A stretch of 64,000 bases of DNA from Pannonibacter carbonis (GCF_003012935.1 NZ_PUDR01000001.1:50182-114181); one strand, 5' to 3'; positions 24,553 through 34,185 are shown, counted from the stretch's first letter. Numbers and translations are program-made. Notes: a model not told the origin generated them from the sequence alone.

Positions 24553-25566
24553 ATGGCGGACGCCCGAATGAACGACATGACATCCCGGACTGAGTGCAAT
24601 CCACTGCCTCACATTCGTGAGGTCCGCAACACAGACGCCGCAGCGCTTGCCTCGCTAACCGCAGCCTCGTTGCGCTGGATGCTTGCATCTGATCCGACAA
24701 ACCCGGACCTGGCGAACCAGAGCCGGCCGGACCTCGGGCTTTGCTGCCTTGCCGCCTTCGTCGAGACCACACCGGTCGGCCTCATCCTGTCCTGCAAGGG
24801 GCCGGATGAGCAGCAGGAACTCACCTCGGTAATGGTGGCGCAACCCTGGCGAGGACGCGGCATCGCCACGATGCTCCTCGTCGAGCTGACCGCGCGGTTG
24901 CGCAAGGCCGGACGACGCGGCCTGTTTGCCCGCTGGTCCAGCCAGTTGCCACGCGCGACAGAATTCGCCCGGCTGCTTGCCGTGGCCGGCTGGAACCAGC
25001 CGGAAGTCACCCGCCGCCGCATGACCTGGCGCATCGGTGACTGGCGACTGGGATTTCCCGATCGCGACCGCATTCTCGCCCGCATCGCCGCCCGGGGGCT
25101 TCAGGTGCGCTCCCTGACGGAACTCGGCCCGGATGGCGTTGCGGACTTTCAGGCACAGAGTTCCGTGCTCATTGCCAACGGCCGCGCCCCGGAATGGTCG
25201 AGCACCGAGGGCTGGCTTCAGGCCGCCGACCCGGATGTCACTGTCGTCCTGACCGATCAGGCCGGCGCGGTTGCCGGCTGGATGATCTGCGTCCTTCAAC
25301 AACCACTTGGTCGCTGGTACATTCCGCAAGGTTGGGTCGTGGCGGAAAAGGTTCCGCTCGGGTGGCTCGTTGGTGGCATTGCCTCGCTTTGCCAGCGCCT
25401 GGAGGCCAAGGCCGGACCGGATGCCATCCTGATTGCCCAGCCACCGGCCGGAATTCCAGGCGGCATGGAACGGATGCTGTACAAACAATTCGGCAGCCAT
25501 ACGGTTGCAACGGACTTCCTGTTCGAAAGCCAGTTCAACCTGCACTCCGATGGAAGCGAGACCTGA
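24553..25566 (+). CDS. Double-length GNAT acyltransferase-like protein A (candidate maturase)
   Basis: About 337 residues from ATG 24553; other in-frame ATGs at 24508 and 24568 cannot be excluded. The N-terminal half is a GNAT fold: an IREVRNTDAAALASL start, beta-strand LTSVMVAQPWRGRGIATMLLVEL with the acyl-CoA pyrophosphate loop (Q-x-x-G-x-G/A as QPWRGRGIA). The C-terminal half (about 170-337) looks like a second, degenerate GNAT-like lobe without the loop. It is divergent from the NHLP precursors and four bases before a paralogue. GNAT maturases that N-acylate Lys or Orn in NHLP precursors (selidamide type) are known; this role is inferred by context. Self-immunity by acetylation is the alternative. 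Confidence 0.72.
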   Translation: MADARMNDMTSRTECNPLPHIREVRNTDAAALASLTAASLRWMLASDPTNPDLANQSRPDLGLCCLAAFVETTPVGLILSCKGPDEQQELTSVMVAQPWRGRGIATMLLVELTARLRKAGRRGLFARWSSQLPRATEFARLLAVAGWNQPEVTRRRMTWRIGDWRLGFPDRDRILARIAARGLQVRSLTELGPDGVADFQAQSSVLIANGRAPEWSSTEGWLQAADPDVTVVLTDQAGAVAGWMICVLQQPLGRWYIPQGWVVAEKVPLGWLVGGIASLCQRLEAKAGPDAILIAQPPAGIPGGMERMLYKQFGSHTVATDFLFESQFNLHSDGSET

Positions 25567-25569
25567 CCG

Positions 25570-26532
25570 ATGCGCCCCGATCAACGCCACAAGGGCACAG
25601 CATCCATCTGCGCGAACATCGAAATTCGCCCGGTGGACCGTGAGGATCTCGCGGCCCTGTCGAGACTGACCACCCAGAACCTGCGCAGCCAACTGGCAAA
25701 TCCTGAAGGCGGACCGGACAACTGCAATCTGGTCGCCTGGATCGAGAACGTTCCCGCCGGTCTGCTGCTATCACGCCGAAGCCTGGACCGCTTCGGTACC
25801 CAGGAGCTGCTGTCGCTGATGGTAACGCCGCTGTTCAGGCGCCAAGGCCTTGCCCGTGCGCTCCTGGCCGAGCTCGAAATCACCATGGCCTCCGCCGGGC
25901 GGACGCATCTCCTTGCCAGCTGGTCCGACCGCTTGCCCCAACTGGAGAGTTTCCGAGCCCTCCTCTCTCGTGAGGGCTGGGACATACCAGAACCGGCACG
26001 CCTGCGGATGAGCTTCAATGTCGGCGAGCGACAGGATGCCCTGCGGACATTCCGGCCCCTGATGGCATCGGCCCGCCGACATGGTCTGTCCAGCCGGCCC
26101 ATGGCTGCGATGCCCGACGAACCGCGCAACCTGATGCTCGCCGCCGCAACCACCTTCGCCCGGGCAGGAGCCATGCCAGCCTGGGCCAACCCTGCGCCTT
26201 GGCTCGAGCACTGCGACCCGGCCGTCAGTCAGCTGCTGTTTGACGAGAACGGCAGGCTCTGCGGCTGGCTTCTCGGCGAATATCAGCCGGGGTTCACCCG
26301 CTGGTCCGTCCCGCTCGGATGGTGCAGCACGGACGCCAGCCACATGTTACTGGCCATGGACCACTTGCTGTGCGATCTGGAACATCATGGCGGTCCCGGC
26401 GCGACGCTGATCCTGCAGCCCTCGCAGCGCAACGGCCACAGGGTCTGCACCCTCCTCGACCGCCACTTCCGCCCCTATGCCCTGTGGGCCGACCATCTCG
26501 TCAGCAGTTCCAAGACAATCAATCAGGCTTAA
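25570..26532 (+). CDS. Double-length GNAT acyltransferase-like protein B (candidate maturase)
   Basis: A 320-residue paralogue of the preceding gene, in tandem with 3 bp between stop and start. The N-terminal GNAT lobe has LLSLMVTPLFRRQGLARALLAELE (acyl-CoA loop R-R-Q-G-L-A). The second lobe (about 165-310) is again degenerate. Both proteins share the pattern of a Trp-containing CGWLLGEYQPGFTRWSVPLGW/AGWMICVLQQPLGRWYIPQGW segment, presumably structural. Its end overlaps the convergent response regulator by 4 bp. It probably acts with protein A on the peptides, either on different cores or as a heterodimer; this is inference. Confidence 0.72.
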   Translation: MRPDQRHKGTASICANIEIRPVDREDLAALSRLTTQNLRSQLANPEGGPDNCNLVAWIENVPAGLLLSRRSLDRFGTQELLSLMVTPLFRRQGLARALLAELEITMASAGRTHLLASWSDRLPQLESFRALLSREGWDIPEPARLRMSFNVGERQDALRTFRPLMASARRHGLSSRPMAAMPDEPRNLMLAAATTFARAGAMPAWANPAPWLEHCDPAVSQLLFDENGRLCGWLLGEYQPGFTRWSVPLGWCSTDASHMLLAMDHLLCDLEHHGGPGATLILQPSQRNGHRVCTLLDRHFRPYALWADHLVSSSKTINQA

Positions 26533-27227
26533 CCGGCTGGTGTGTCGCCGCGCGACTGCTCCGGCATCAAGGCATAACCGACGCCACGGATCGTGACGAT
26601 CGGCGCGTCCTTGCCTTCATGCAGCATCTTCTTGCGCAGCCGTGCGATCAGGTTGTCGACCGTGTGACCCGAGATTTCTCTCGGGTCCCGGTTCGAGATC
26701 ACGTCCAGCAGGAAATCGCGCGACACCGGCTGCATCTGGCGTGAGGCCAGCGCCACGAGAATGTTGAACTCGCCCGAAGTCAGTTCGACCAGTTGCCCCG
26801 TCGGGCGGAACAACTCGCGCCGCACCACATCCAGGATCCAGCCATCGAAGGTGATCACCGGCTCGCGCGAGCGGCGCAACACGCTGCGGATGCGGGCCAG
26901 AAGCGTGCGCAGGTTGATCGGCTTGGTGACATAGTCGTCCCCGCCGGCCTCAAGTCCGGCCAGAACATCCTCGTCCGAATCCCGCCCGGTGACAAAGATC
27001 AGGCCGAATCTCTCGCCAAGCCGCAGTTGCCGGGCCAGCGTGATGCCGTCATCGTCGGGCAAGTTGACGTCGAGCAGGATGATGTCGGGCTGGGCCGATT
27101 GCAGACGGTTGCGCAGCTCTGCGCCGGAGGCGGCGCAAAGGGTGCGAAAGCCGTTCTCCGCCAGATAGCCGGCGATCATCGCCAGGCTCTCGGGCGCATC
27201 TTCCACGATCAGAACCGTCGCACTCAT
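26529..27227 (-). CDS. OmpR/TorR-family response regulator
   Basis: 232 residues. The receiver (3-118) has LIVEDAPESLAM, the phospho-acceptor Asp in IILLDVNLPDDDG and Lys in DYVTKPIN. The C-terminal winged helix (about 130-225) has LTSGEFNILVALASRQMQPVSRDFLLD and the recognition helix HTVDNLIARLRKKM. It starts within the stop of the histidine kinase gene (ATGA, 27224-27227), so the two form a pair. Its end overlaps GNAT gene B tail-to-tail. It is a candidate regulator of the peptide cluster by position only. Confidence 0.9.
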   Translation of the reverse strand: MSATVLIVEDAPESLAMIAGYLAENGFRTLCAASGAELRNRLQSAQPDIILLDVNLPDDDGITLARQLRLGERFGLIFVTGRDSDEDVLAGLEAGGDDYVTKPINLRTLLARIRSVLRRSREPVITFDGWILDVVRRELFRPTGQLVELTSGEFNILVALASRQMQPVSRDFLLDVISNRDPREISGHTVDNLIARLRKKMLHEGKDAPIVTIRGVGYALMPEQSRGDTPAG

Positions 27228-29731
27228 TCCGCCCGCCTTGCCCCATCCGGTGACGATCCGCCGATCAGCGCCGCACCAAGCATGTCGATTGTCTCGTCCA
27301 GGATCTCGATCAACGCCCGGACAGCTGGTCCCTGACGGCCGCTCTGCTCCGCCAGCACCGCTTCGGCGCGCGCGGCCAGGTCGGCATATCCCATGTTAGC
27401 CGCACTTCCCTTAACACGATGCGCAATCTGCAAAATGTGCTGCAGATCAAGAGTTTCCGGTTTCAGTGCCTGCCGCTGTTCCAAGAGGTTGCGCAAAAAC
27501 AGCCCCTGCAGCGCCTTCACCTTCACATCATCAAACAGGCTGCCGATATCTGCGGCCGCACCGGTTGGCCCCGTCCCTCCGAACAGTCGCCGGCGCAGCT
27601 CGTCATCATCTGCAGCCGCTGGCAGCTCCAGTTCACCGGGCTGCAGGTCCAGCACTGCTTCGCCGTCCTGCCAGATCACAATCAAGGGCCGGTTGCCCTC
27701 AGGCGTCGTCAGCACACGGGCCATTGCAAGCCCGTCTGCACCACGCACCAGCACGGCAGGAAACGCCCGGCTGGCATAAAGGGTTGCAGCTGCTTTCACG
27801 TCTGGCATCGGAAACACCCGCAATCCGATGCGCGACAGCCGGCGCTGCGACGCGACATCTGCCGGACCGACCAGCAGGACATCGGCCCCCTCGGCCACTG
27901 TCCCCGGCTGAACCTGCCCTTCGGCAAATACCCCCTTAACTGACGGTGTACCGGCGGCAGCGATCGCCGCCAGCGTTTCGGAAAGCTCCTGCGGGCGGAT
28001 CGGCTTCGCCAGATGGCCGTTCATCCCGGCCGCCCGTGCCCTTGCGACGTCCTCGGGCATGGCATTGGCGGTGAGCGCGATGATCGGCATGCGCCCCTTG
28101 GCTCCCAACGCCCGGATCCGGCGCGTTGCCTCGAAGCCGTCCATTTCCGGCATCTGCAGGTCCATCAGGATGGCGTCGAATGCCTCCTCCTGCACCAGCG
28201 CCAGTGCCGCCCGCCCAGTCTCCGCAACAACGCAGCCGTGACCGGCCCGCTCGAGGATCGCCGAGGCAACCTGCTGGTTGATCTCGTTGTCCTCGACCAG
28301 AAGCAGTCGCAAGCGCCGCACTGGCTTTGCCGCCGGAACAGGCATAGCTGCCGCGGGCGCTGCGACAGCGGGCAGCGGCAGCTCGAAATGGAACAGGCTT
28401 CCCTGCCCGGGCTTGCTGTCGACACCAATGCGCCCGCCCATATCCTCGATCAGGCGTTTGCAGATGACGAGCCCCAGCCCCGAACCGCCAAAGCGGCGCT
28501 GGATGCTGGGGTCCGCTTGCACGAAAGGCTGGAACAGGCGCGCCATCTCCCGCGAACTGATGCCGATGCCGCTGTCCTCCACCTCGAAGCGCAGTCCACC
28601 TTCTGCCGGTTTGACCCGCAGCAGCACATGCCCCGTCTCGGTAAACTTCACCGCGTTGCCGACCAGATTGAGCAGGATCTGCCGGAGCCTTGCCGGATCG
28701 CCCAGCACATGCGACGGCACCCCGGCGAGGATCTGCAGGCCAAGCACGAGCCCCTTCTCATCTGCGCGCGGCCGCATCAGGTCGATGACGTCGTCCATCA
28801 CATGCGCAATGTCGAGCGCGGTCCGGTCATAGTTCGCCGCCCCCTGTTCCAGCTTGGACAGGTCCAGCACATCATCCAGCGTCACGCGCAAGGCTTCGGC
28901 CGAGCGCAGCACCACCGACAGGCGTTCCCGCTGACGGTCCGAAACCGGCTCATCCAGGATCAACCGCACCATGCCGAGGATGCCGTTCATCGGCGTGCGG
29001 ATTTCGTGGCTCATGACGGCAAGGAAGTCGGACTTGGCCCGCGCACCAGCCTCCGCTGCGTCCTTGGCCGCCAGAAGTTCCAGATTGGTCTGCCGTTCCC
29101 GCTCGATATGCAGGAACTCCTCGCGCCGCATCCGGTTCAGCTGCGCGCGGGCCGCCACGCCGACACAGAAGCCGACACCAGTCACAAGCAGGATGACGCC
29201 AAGATCGGCCAGGCTTTCCGGCACCTCCCGCAGCACACCCCAGAAAAGCAGGCTGACCAGCGCCGCATAGGCGCTCATCAGGGCAGCCTGCCACAGCCGG
29301 CCAGGCAACAGAACCGGCAGCGCCAGGGCCATCAGAGGCAGCAACATTCCCCCATGCCGGGTCAGGGCCGGGTGATCGAAGATGACCGCATTGAGAAAAT
29401 AGAACAGGGCCTGCTGCGCATAGGTCACCAGGATCACACCCCGTTCAGTGCTGGCGTGCTGCATGACAACCAGGGCACCGACACAGATCACGAGCAGTGA
29501 CAGCCGGATGCCAATGAACAGGTAGAGGTCCGGCGGTGCGATCAGTTGCAGATCGAGCGGCAGGAACGACACGCTGGCCAGCGTCGAGGCAATCATTCCG
29601 ATCCGCGCTGTCGCCCGCGTCGCACGAAAATTGGCCGCGCCGTAGGCGGCTTCGTGCGCCAGTTCAGTGAATTCGCCGGTCCAGCGGTTCAGGTGCGGCG
29701 ACAGGGGCGGGGCAGCACGCGTGTCTGGCAT
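27224..29731 (-). CDS. Hybrid sensor histidine kinase with receiver and HPt (TorS/BarA-like)
   Basis: 835 residues: about six membrane helices (35-195) with no large periplasmic domain, a short coiled coil, HisKA (VMSHEIRTPMNGILGMV, His at about 237), HATPase (LLNLVGNAVKFTETG, EDSGIGIS, GGSGLGLVICKRLI), receiver (LLLVEDNEINQQVA, Asp in AILMDLQMPEMDG), a degenerate receiver-like stretch and a C-terminal HPt (IAHRVKGSAANMGYADL). It runs a four-step phosphorelay to the response regulator encoded immediately downstream. The sensed signal is probably within the membrane. Confidence 0.9.
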   Translation of the reverse strand: MPDTRAAPPLSPHLNRWTGEFTELAHEAAYGAANFRATRATARIGMIASTLASVSFLPLDLQLIAPPDLYLFIGIRLSLLVICVGALVVMQHASTERGVILVTYAQQALFYFLNAVIFDHPALTRHGGMLLPLMALALPVLLPGRLWQAALMSAYAALVSLLFWGVLREVPESLADLGVILLVTGVGFCVGVAARAQLNRMRREEFLHIERERQTNLELLAAKDAAEAGARAKSDFLAVMSHEIRTPMNGILGMVRLILDEPVSDRQRERLSVVLRSAEALRVTLDDVLDLSKLEQGAANYDRTALDIAHVMDDVIDLMRPRADEKGLVLGLQILAGVPSHVLGDPARLRQILLNLVGNAVKFTETGHVLLRVKPAEGGLRFEVEDSGIGISSREMARLFQPFVQADPSIQRRFGGSGLGLVICKRLIEDMGGRIGVDSKPGQGSLFHFELPLPAVAAPAAAMPVPAAKPVRRLRLLLVEDNEINQQVASAILERAGHGCVVAETGRAALALVQEEAFDAILMDLQMPEMDGFEATRRIRALGAKGRMPIIALTANAMPEDVARARAAGMNGHLAKPIRPQELSETLAAIAAAGTPSVKGVFAEGQVQPGTVAEGADVLLVGPADVASQRRLSRIGLRVFPMPDVKAAATLYASRAFPAVLVRGADGLAMARVLTTPEGNRPLIVIWQDGEAVLDLQPGELELPAAADDDELRRRLFGGTGPTGAAADIGSLFDDVKVKALQGLFLRNLLEQRQALKPETLDLQHILQIAHRVKGSAANMGYADLAARAEAVLAEQSGRQGPAVRALIEILDETIDMLGAALIGGSSPDGARRAE

Positions 29732-29825
29732 TGGGACCTGTTCGAAAAGTTGACTGCCAAACTCTGATACGCCCGTTTGCCGGACCTTGCCAGTCCACCA
29801 TCAGGCTGGCCGTCAGCTGGCGGCC

Positions 29826-30125
29826 TCAGCCATGCGGATCAGCGGCCTTGGCGAGCCGGGACACCATGGCGAGCGCTGCGACATCGTCCCGCTCGACATC
29901 CGCCAGCGGCTTGTGCAGGCGGTGCACTTCGCTCGGATGACCAGCTGTGAGCAGGCCAATGACGGTCTCGATATCAGGGCACCCTTCATCGCGGCAAGCC
30001 AGCTCGCTCACCGTCACGGCGGTGTCGTCATCCAGTTCGAACAGGTCCCGCACCCAGGCCTTGATCTCGCGCAGCTTCTGCGGAATGGCCCGCGCCTTGG
30101 GCGCCAGCGGATTGTTGAATGTCAT
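29826..30125 (-). CDS. Small conserved protein next to CobW, with CxxxxC motif
   Basis: 99 residues from ATG 30125, which overlaps the CobW stop (ATGA); an upstream in-frame ATG at 30152 would extend into the CobW gene. The only notable motif is VSELACRDEGCPDIETVIGLL, with two Cys four residues apart that could bind a metal. I do not recognise a characterised family. Translational coupling to the GTPase suggests a joint role in metal handling. Confidence 0.6.
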   Translation of the reverse strand: MTFNNPLAPKARAIPQKLREIKAWVRDLFELDDDTAVTVSELACRDEGCPDIETVIGLLTAGHPSEVHRLHKPLADVERDDVAALAMVSRLAKAADPHG

Positions 30126-31270
30126 GTCCGGTCCTTTCCGGATTTCAGCCATTTGCCGAAACGCTCCGGCATGATGCTGTCAAAGAACGACCCCGTGTCA
30201 TGCACGGTCGCCTCGAACAGCTCGCGCAGCGGCTTTGGGTCGAGGCCCTCGACAATGAAGACGAGGCGCGAGCGCCGGTCCGTGGACGGCCATTCACCCA
30301 GCGCCTTCGGCATGGACAGGAGATGCTGCACCTGATGCACCGAGTAAGGCTGACCCGGCTCCTCGGTGAAGGACACCAGCCCTTTCATCCGCAGTAGTTT
30401 GGGCCCAGCAGAAAGCTGCAATGTCCTTAGGAAGCGGTAGAAGCCGTCGCGGGTCAGCGGCGTGTCGCTGGTCAGCACGAAACTCTGCACGCCATTCGCG
30501 TGGCGGCTGTCGCCTGTGTTGTGTGCCGCATGGCCAGGCTTGGACGTGTCCGGCGCCAGTGCGTCTTCGAGCGCCAGCCAGCCGAGAACATCTTGCCCGC
30601 GCGCGGCGACGTCATAGCCACGCGGCGAGAACACCGCATGGAGATCAAAGTCGTCCGCGTGCCGGTCATGCACGGCAACCGTCGGATTGAGAGCACGGAT
30701 TTCCTCGATCAGCGCATCGAAGCTTGCACGGTCACCTTCGCTCAGAAGGTCCGTTTTCGTCAGCACCACCGCGTCTGCAAAGGCAATCTGTTTCGAGGCT
30801 TCCAGATAGCCGTCGAGGCTCGCAAGCGCTGTCACTGCGTCCACTGTCGTGATCACACCGGCCAGCTGGAACCCGCGCCCCTCGGCGGGAGGCGGAAACG
30901 CCCGCATCTGGTTGACGACCGGCGCGGGATCAGCAAGCCCTGTCGTCTCGACGACCATCAGCGTCAAGCGCCGCTCCCCGTCCGGCCCCATCGCCTCGAC
31001 AATTTTGGTGAGGCTCTCCTCGACATCCGAACCTGCATGACAACACAGGCAGCCCGTCGTCGTCTGCATCACCTCACTGCGCCCGACCTGCACCAGATCA
31101 TGATCCACCGCGACCGTGCCGAACTCATTGATCACGACACCCGTATCTGGACCCAGAACCGACCGCAGCGCATCGGACAGCAGCGTCGTCTTGCCCGACC
31201 CCAGGAAGCCGGTCAGCAGCAGGACAGGGATCGGCTCAAGCGGATCGGTCGAAAGGGAAGCCACGCACAC
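30122..31270 (-). CDS. CobW/COG0523-family GTPase metallochaperone
   Basis: 382 residues with a G3E GTPase domain: P-loop LLTGFLGSGKTTLL, the family CXCC metal motif in TTGCLCCHAGSD, ETTGLADP, and TKTD as the G4 motif. A C-terminal CobW_C domain spans about 270-375. Many COG0523 proteins deliver zinc to client enzymes during zinc shortage; a weak Zur-like sequence lies just upstream. No cobalamin genes are nearby, so a role in cobalamin synthesis is not supported. Confidence 0.88.
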   Translation of the reverse strand: MCVASLSTDPLEPIPVLLLTGFLGSGKTTLLSDALRSVLGPDTGVVINEFGTVAVDHDLVQVGRSEVMQTTTGCLCCHAGSDVEESLTKIVEAMGPDGERRLTLMVVETTGLADPAPVVNQMRAFPPPAEGRGFQLAGVITTVDAVTALASLDGYLEASKQIAFADAVVLTKTDLLSEGDRASFDALIEEIRALNPTVAVHDRHADDFDLHAVFSPRGYDVAARGQDVLGWLALEDALAPDTSKPGHAAHNTGDSRHANGVQSFVLTSDTPLTRDGFYRFLRTLQLSAGPKLLRMKGLVSFTEEPGQPYSVHQVQHLLSMPKALGEWPSTDRRSRLVFIVEGLDPKPLRELFEATVHDTGSFFDSIMPERFGKWLKSGKDRT

Positions 31271-31279
31271 CTCGATTTG

Positions 31280-31299
31280 TGTAACTGTATAACATATCT
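31280..31299. promoter_or_regulatory. Weak Zur-box-like sequence upstream of the CobW gene
   Basis: The segment reads TGTAACTGTATAACATATCT. On the minus strand it is AGATATGTTATACAGTTACA, resembling the alphaproteobacterial Zur pattern around ATGTTATA. It lies 9-29 bp upstream of the start codon. The dyad is imperfect, so this is tentative. Confidence 0.3.
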
Positions 31300-31369
31300 A
31301 TTTGCACTATAGAGCCAGCGCAAGCCCGGACTCGGCCCCTACATGCTGCCAGATCACGGCAAAAACAGG

Positions 31370-31395
31370 AACGCCCGGCACATGGCCGGGCGTTT
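31370..31395 (-). terminator. Intrinsic terminator after metQ
   Basis: AACGCCCGGC and GCCGGGCGTT form a 10-bp stem around a 5-base loop. On the minus strand it is followed by CCTGTTTTTG. It is 24 bp beyond the metQ stop and separates the methionine operon from the CobW gene. Confidence 0.8.
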
Positions 31396-31418
31396 CACAT
31401 GTCAGATTGCCAGTTGGA

Positions 31419-32201
31419 TTACCAGGCCGGGACAACCGCGCCCTTGAAGGTCTCCAGCACAAAGGCCTTCACCTTGTCCGAGTGGTAGGCCTTCTTCAGC
31501 TTGGCCACCCACTCGGCGTCCTTGTCGGCGCTGCGCACGGCGATCAGGTTGATGTACGGAGCCTTAGCGCCTTCCTTCAGGATCGCGTCCTGGGTCGGGT
31601 TGAGACCGGCTTCCAGCGCATAGTTGGTGTTGATGGCCGAGGCATCCGTGTCGTCAAGCGAACGCGGCAGCTGCGCTGCATCCAGCTCGATGAACGAAAA
31701 GTTCTTGGCGTTCTCGGTCACATCGGCCGGGCCAACCTTCAGGCCCTTCTCCGGGTTCAGCTTGATGAAGCCGGCGTCCTGCAGAATCAGCAGCGCACGT
31801 CCGCTGTTTGTCGGGTCGTTCGGAATGCCGATGATGGCACCGTCCTTCAACTCGTCGAAGCTCTTCACCTTCTTGGAGTAGAGGCCCATCGGGAAGTTGA
31901 CGGTCTGGGCGACCTCGACGAGATCGAACCCGCGGTCCTTCACCTGATTGTCGAGATAGGGCTTGTGCTGGAACGAATTGGCCTGCAGCTCGCCGTCATG
32001 CAGCGCCTGGTTCGGCACGACATAGTCGGAGAACTCGAGGATCTCGATGTCGAGGCCATCGGCCTTGGCGACCTCGCGCACGACTTCCATGATCTGGGCA
32101 TGCGGGCCGGGCGTGACGCCGATCTTGATCGTTTCGGCAAGGGCCGGCACGGCGGCCAGCACGAGGCCGGCGGTCAGCAGGGAGCGAAGGGACTTCAGCA
32201 T
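31419..32201 (-). CDS. metQ: MetQ: methionine ABC transporter substrate-binding protein
   Basis: 260 residues with a signal peptide ending PALAETIKIG. The NlpA/MetQ pattern is plain: TIKIGVTPGPHAQIMEVV, DYVVPNQALHDGELQANSFQHKPYLD, GIPNDPTNSGRALLILQDAGFI and ALEAGLNPTQDAI. No lipobox Cys is present, so it may be a soluble periplasmic protein. It is the last gene of the metNIQ operon. Substrates are L- and D-methionine in characterised members. Confidence 0.95.
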   Translation of the reverse strand: MLKSLRSLLTAGLVLAAVPALAETIKIGVTPGPHAQIMEVVREVAKADGLDIEILEFSDYVVPNQALHDGELQANSFQHKPYLDNQVKDRGFDLVEVAQTVNFPMGLYSKKVKSFDELKDGAIIGIPNDPTNSGRALLILQDAGFIKLNPEKGLKVGPADVTENAKNFSFIELDAAQLPRSLDDTDASAINTNYALEAGLNPTQDAILKEGAKAPYINLIAVRSADKDAEWVAKLKKAYHSDKVKAFVLETFKGAVVPAW

Positions 32202-32233
32202 GTGAACAACTCCTGTTCTTCTGGAAAATGCGG

Positions 32234-32899
32234 TCAGCTGCGCCGGCCGCGTTTGTCGAAGTGGCGGGCGAGACGGTCGCCGGCCGACTGGACAACTTGC
32301 ACAAGCACGATGAGCACGACGACGACCGCCAGCATCACATCGGGCATGAACCTCTGATAACCGTAACGTATGCCGAGGTCGCCGAGCCCGCCGCCCCCGA
32401 CAGCCCCGACCATGGCCGAATAGCCGATCAGGCTGACCAGCGTCAGCGTCAGCGCCAGCGTCAATCCCGGCAGGGCTTCCGCCAGCAACACCTTCTGCAC
32501 GATCTGCAGGGGTGTCGCGCCCATGGCCCTCGCAGCTTCCACCAGTCCCGGATCGACTTCACGCACGGCGGCTTCCACCAGCCGGGCAACGAAGGGAACC
32601 GTCGCCACCGTCAACGGCACAATTGCCGCCGTGGTGCCGATGGACGTACCAGCCACCAGCCGGGTAAACGGGATAATCGCCACGACGAGGATGATGAAAG
32701 GCGTTGACCGGGCGGCATTGACCACCAGACCGATCAACCGGTTCGCCATCGGCGCGGCAAACAATTCGCCCTTCCCGGACGTCGCCAGGAACACACCGAG
32801 CGGCACGCCAAGCAGTGAACCAACCAGCGCAGCCACCCCGACCATGTGCAGGGTCTGTCCCGTGGCCTTCGCGATCAGCCAGAGAATCTCAGGCGACAT
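32234..32899 (-). CDS. metI: MetI: methionine ABC transporter permease
   Basis: A 221-residue permease with five hydrophobic helices and the MetI-specific segments [69 protein letters not shown] (EAA loop) and [21 protein letters not shown]. It overlaps the metN 3' end by 11 bp. Confidence 0.95.
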   Translation of the reverse strand: MSPEILWLIAKATGQTLHMVGVAALVGSLLGVPLGVFLATSGKGELFAAPMANRLIGLVVNAARSTPFIILVVAIIPFTRLVAGTSIGTTAAIVPLTVATVPFVARLVEAAVREVDPGLVEAARAMGATPLQIVQKVLLAEALPGLTLALTLTLVSLIGYSAMVGAVGGGGLGDLGIRYGYQRFMPDVMLAVVVVLIVLVQVVQSAGDRLARHFDKRGRRS

Positions 32900-33965
32900 A
32901 TCCCAACACCTCCGCGCTCAAGAGACCATCCGGCAACGGCTCGGATGCAACGATCTGCTCGGCCTGATACGGCGGCAGGCTTACAACCAGCGCGGCAAAG
33001 CTGCGTTCGCCCACGGTTTCCACGGAGCCGGCGATCACTTCGGCAGCCTCGCCAAGCGGGCGCACGAGATCGGCCAGCAGCGTGCCGCCTGTTTCCGTTG
33101 CGCTGACGATGCGCAGCACCGCACGTCCACCGTCCACGGGAGCAGCCAGCAGTCGCCCGGCAATTGCATCGGGCAGCCGGTGTCCGGGTTGCCCGGCCAG
33201 CAGGGCCCGGGTCGTCGCATGGCGCGGCGTCGCCAGAATGTCAAAGGCGCTGCCCTGCTCGACGATGCGCCCGCCATCGATCACCGCCACGTCGTCGGCG
33301 ATCTGCTTCACCACATCCATCTCGTGGGTGATGAGCAGGATGGTCAGCCCAAGATCCCGATTGATCTGCTTGAGAAGCGTCAGCACCGAGCGCGTCGTCT
33401 CCGGATCCAGCGCCGAGGTCGCCTCGTCGGAGAGTAAGAGCTTCGGCTCGGTTGCCAGCGCTCTGGCAATCCCCACCCGTTGCTTCTGCCCACCGGACAG
33501 CTCCGACGGATAGCGATTGCGCTTGTCGGACAGGCCGACGAGATCCAGAAGGTCACTCACCCGGTTGGCGATCTCTGCCTTTCCCGCGCCGGCTATCTCG
33601 AGTGGCAGTGCCACATTGTCGAACACCGTGCGCGACGCCAGCAGGTTGAAATGCTGGAACACCATACCGACCTCGCGCCGGATACCGCGCAAACCGGCCT
33701 CGCTCATCCCGGCCACATTGACGCCATCGACCAGGACCTTGCCGGATGTCGGCGTCTCAAGCCCGTTTGCGAGGCGGATCAGCGTCGACTTGCCCGCACC
33801 GGACCGACCGATGATCGCCGTGATGTGGCCGCGCGGAACCGAAAGGGAAACGCCATCAAGGGCAGCGACTTCCCCTGCCCCACCGGCAGCAGAGAAGCGC
33901 TTTGTCACGCCGTCAAAGACGACGAGAGGGTCAGCGGCCGCGCCGCCTGTCTGGAAAATGGGCAT
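32889..33965 (-). CDS. metN: MetN: methionine ABC transporter ATPase
   Basis: 358 residues. The ATPase has Walker [19 protein letters not shown], signature [15 protein letters not shown] and Walker [16 protein letters not shown]. The C-terminal NIL regulatory domain (about 275-355), which binds methionine in E. coli MetN to give trans-inhibition, is present. It is the first gene of metNIQ. Confidence 0.95.
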   Translation of the reverse strand: MPIFQTGGAAADPLVVFDGVTKRFSAAGGAGEVAALDGVSLSVPRGHITAIIGRSGAGKSTLIRLANGLETPTSGKVLVDGVNVAGMSEAGLRGIRREVGMVFQHFNLLASRTVFDNVALPLEIAGAGKAEIANRVSDLLDLVGLSDKRNRYPSELSGGQKQRVGIARALATEPKLLLSDEATSALDPETTRSVLTLLKQINRDLGLTILLITHEMDVVKQIADDVAVIDGGRIVEQGSAFDILATPRHATTRALLAGQPGHRLPDAIAGRLLAAPVDGGRAVLRIVSATETGGTLLADLVRPLGEAAEVIAGSVETVGERSFAALVVSLPPYQAEQIVASEPLPDGLLSAEVLGYVA

Positions 33966-34185
33966 GTCAGGAACTTATGCTGGGGGGAGGAAAACAGGAA
34001 ACGCTCGTCCGTCCGGACTTGATCAGCAGCAACACATCAGCATGCGCATGGCAGTTTCACCCGTTGTCCCGGCGCCTCCCAACGCCTTGATTTTCCATTG
34101 GCAGGGCAACACCTGACGGCACAGCCCAAAACAGTCCCCGGTACATCCGGTCTGGCAGCGCTTTACCCGGTTACTCATCTTGTTG

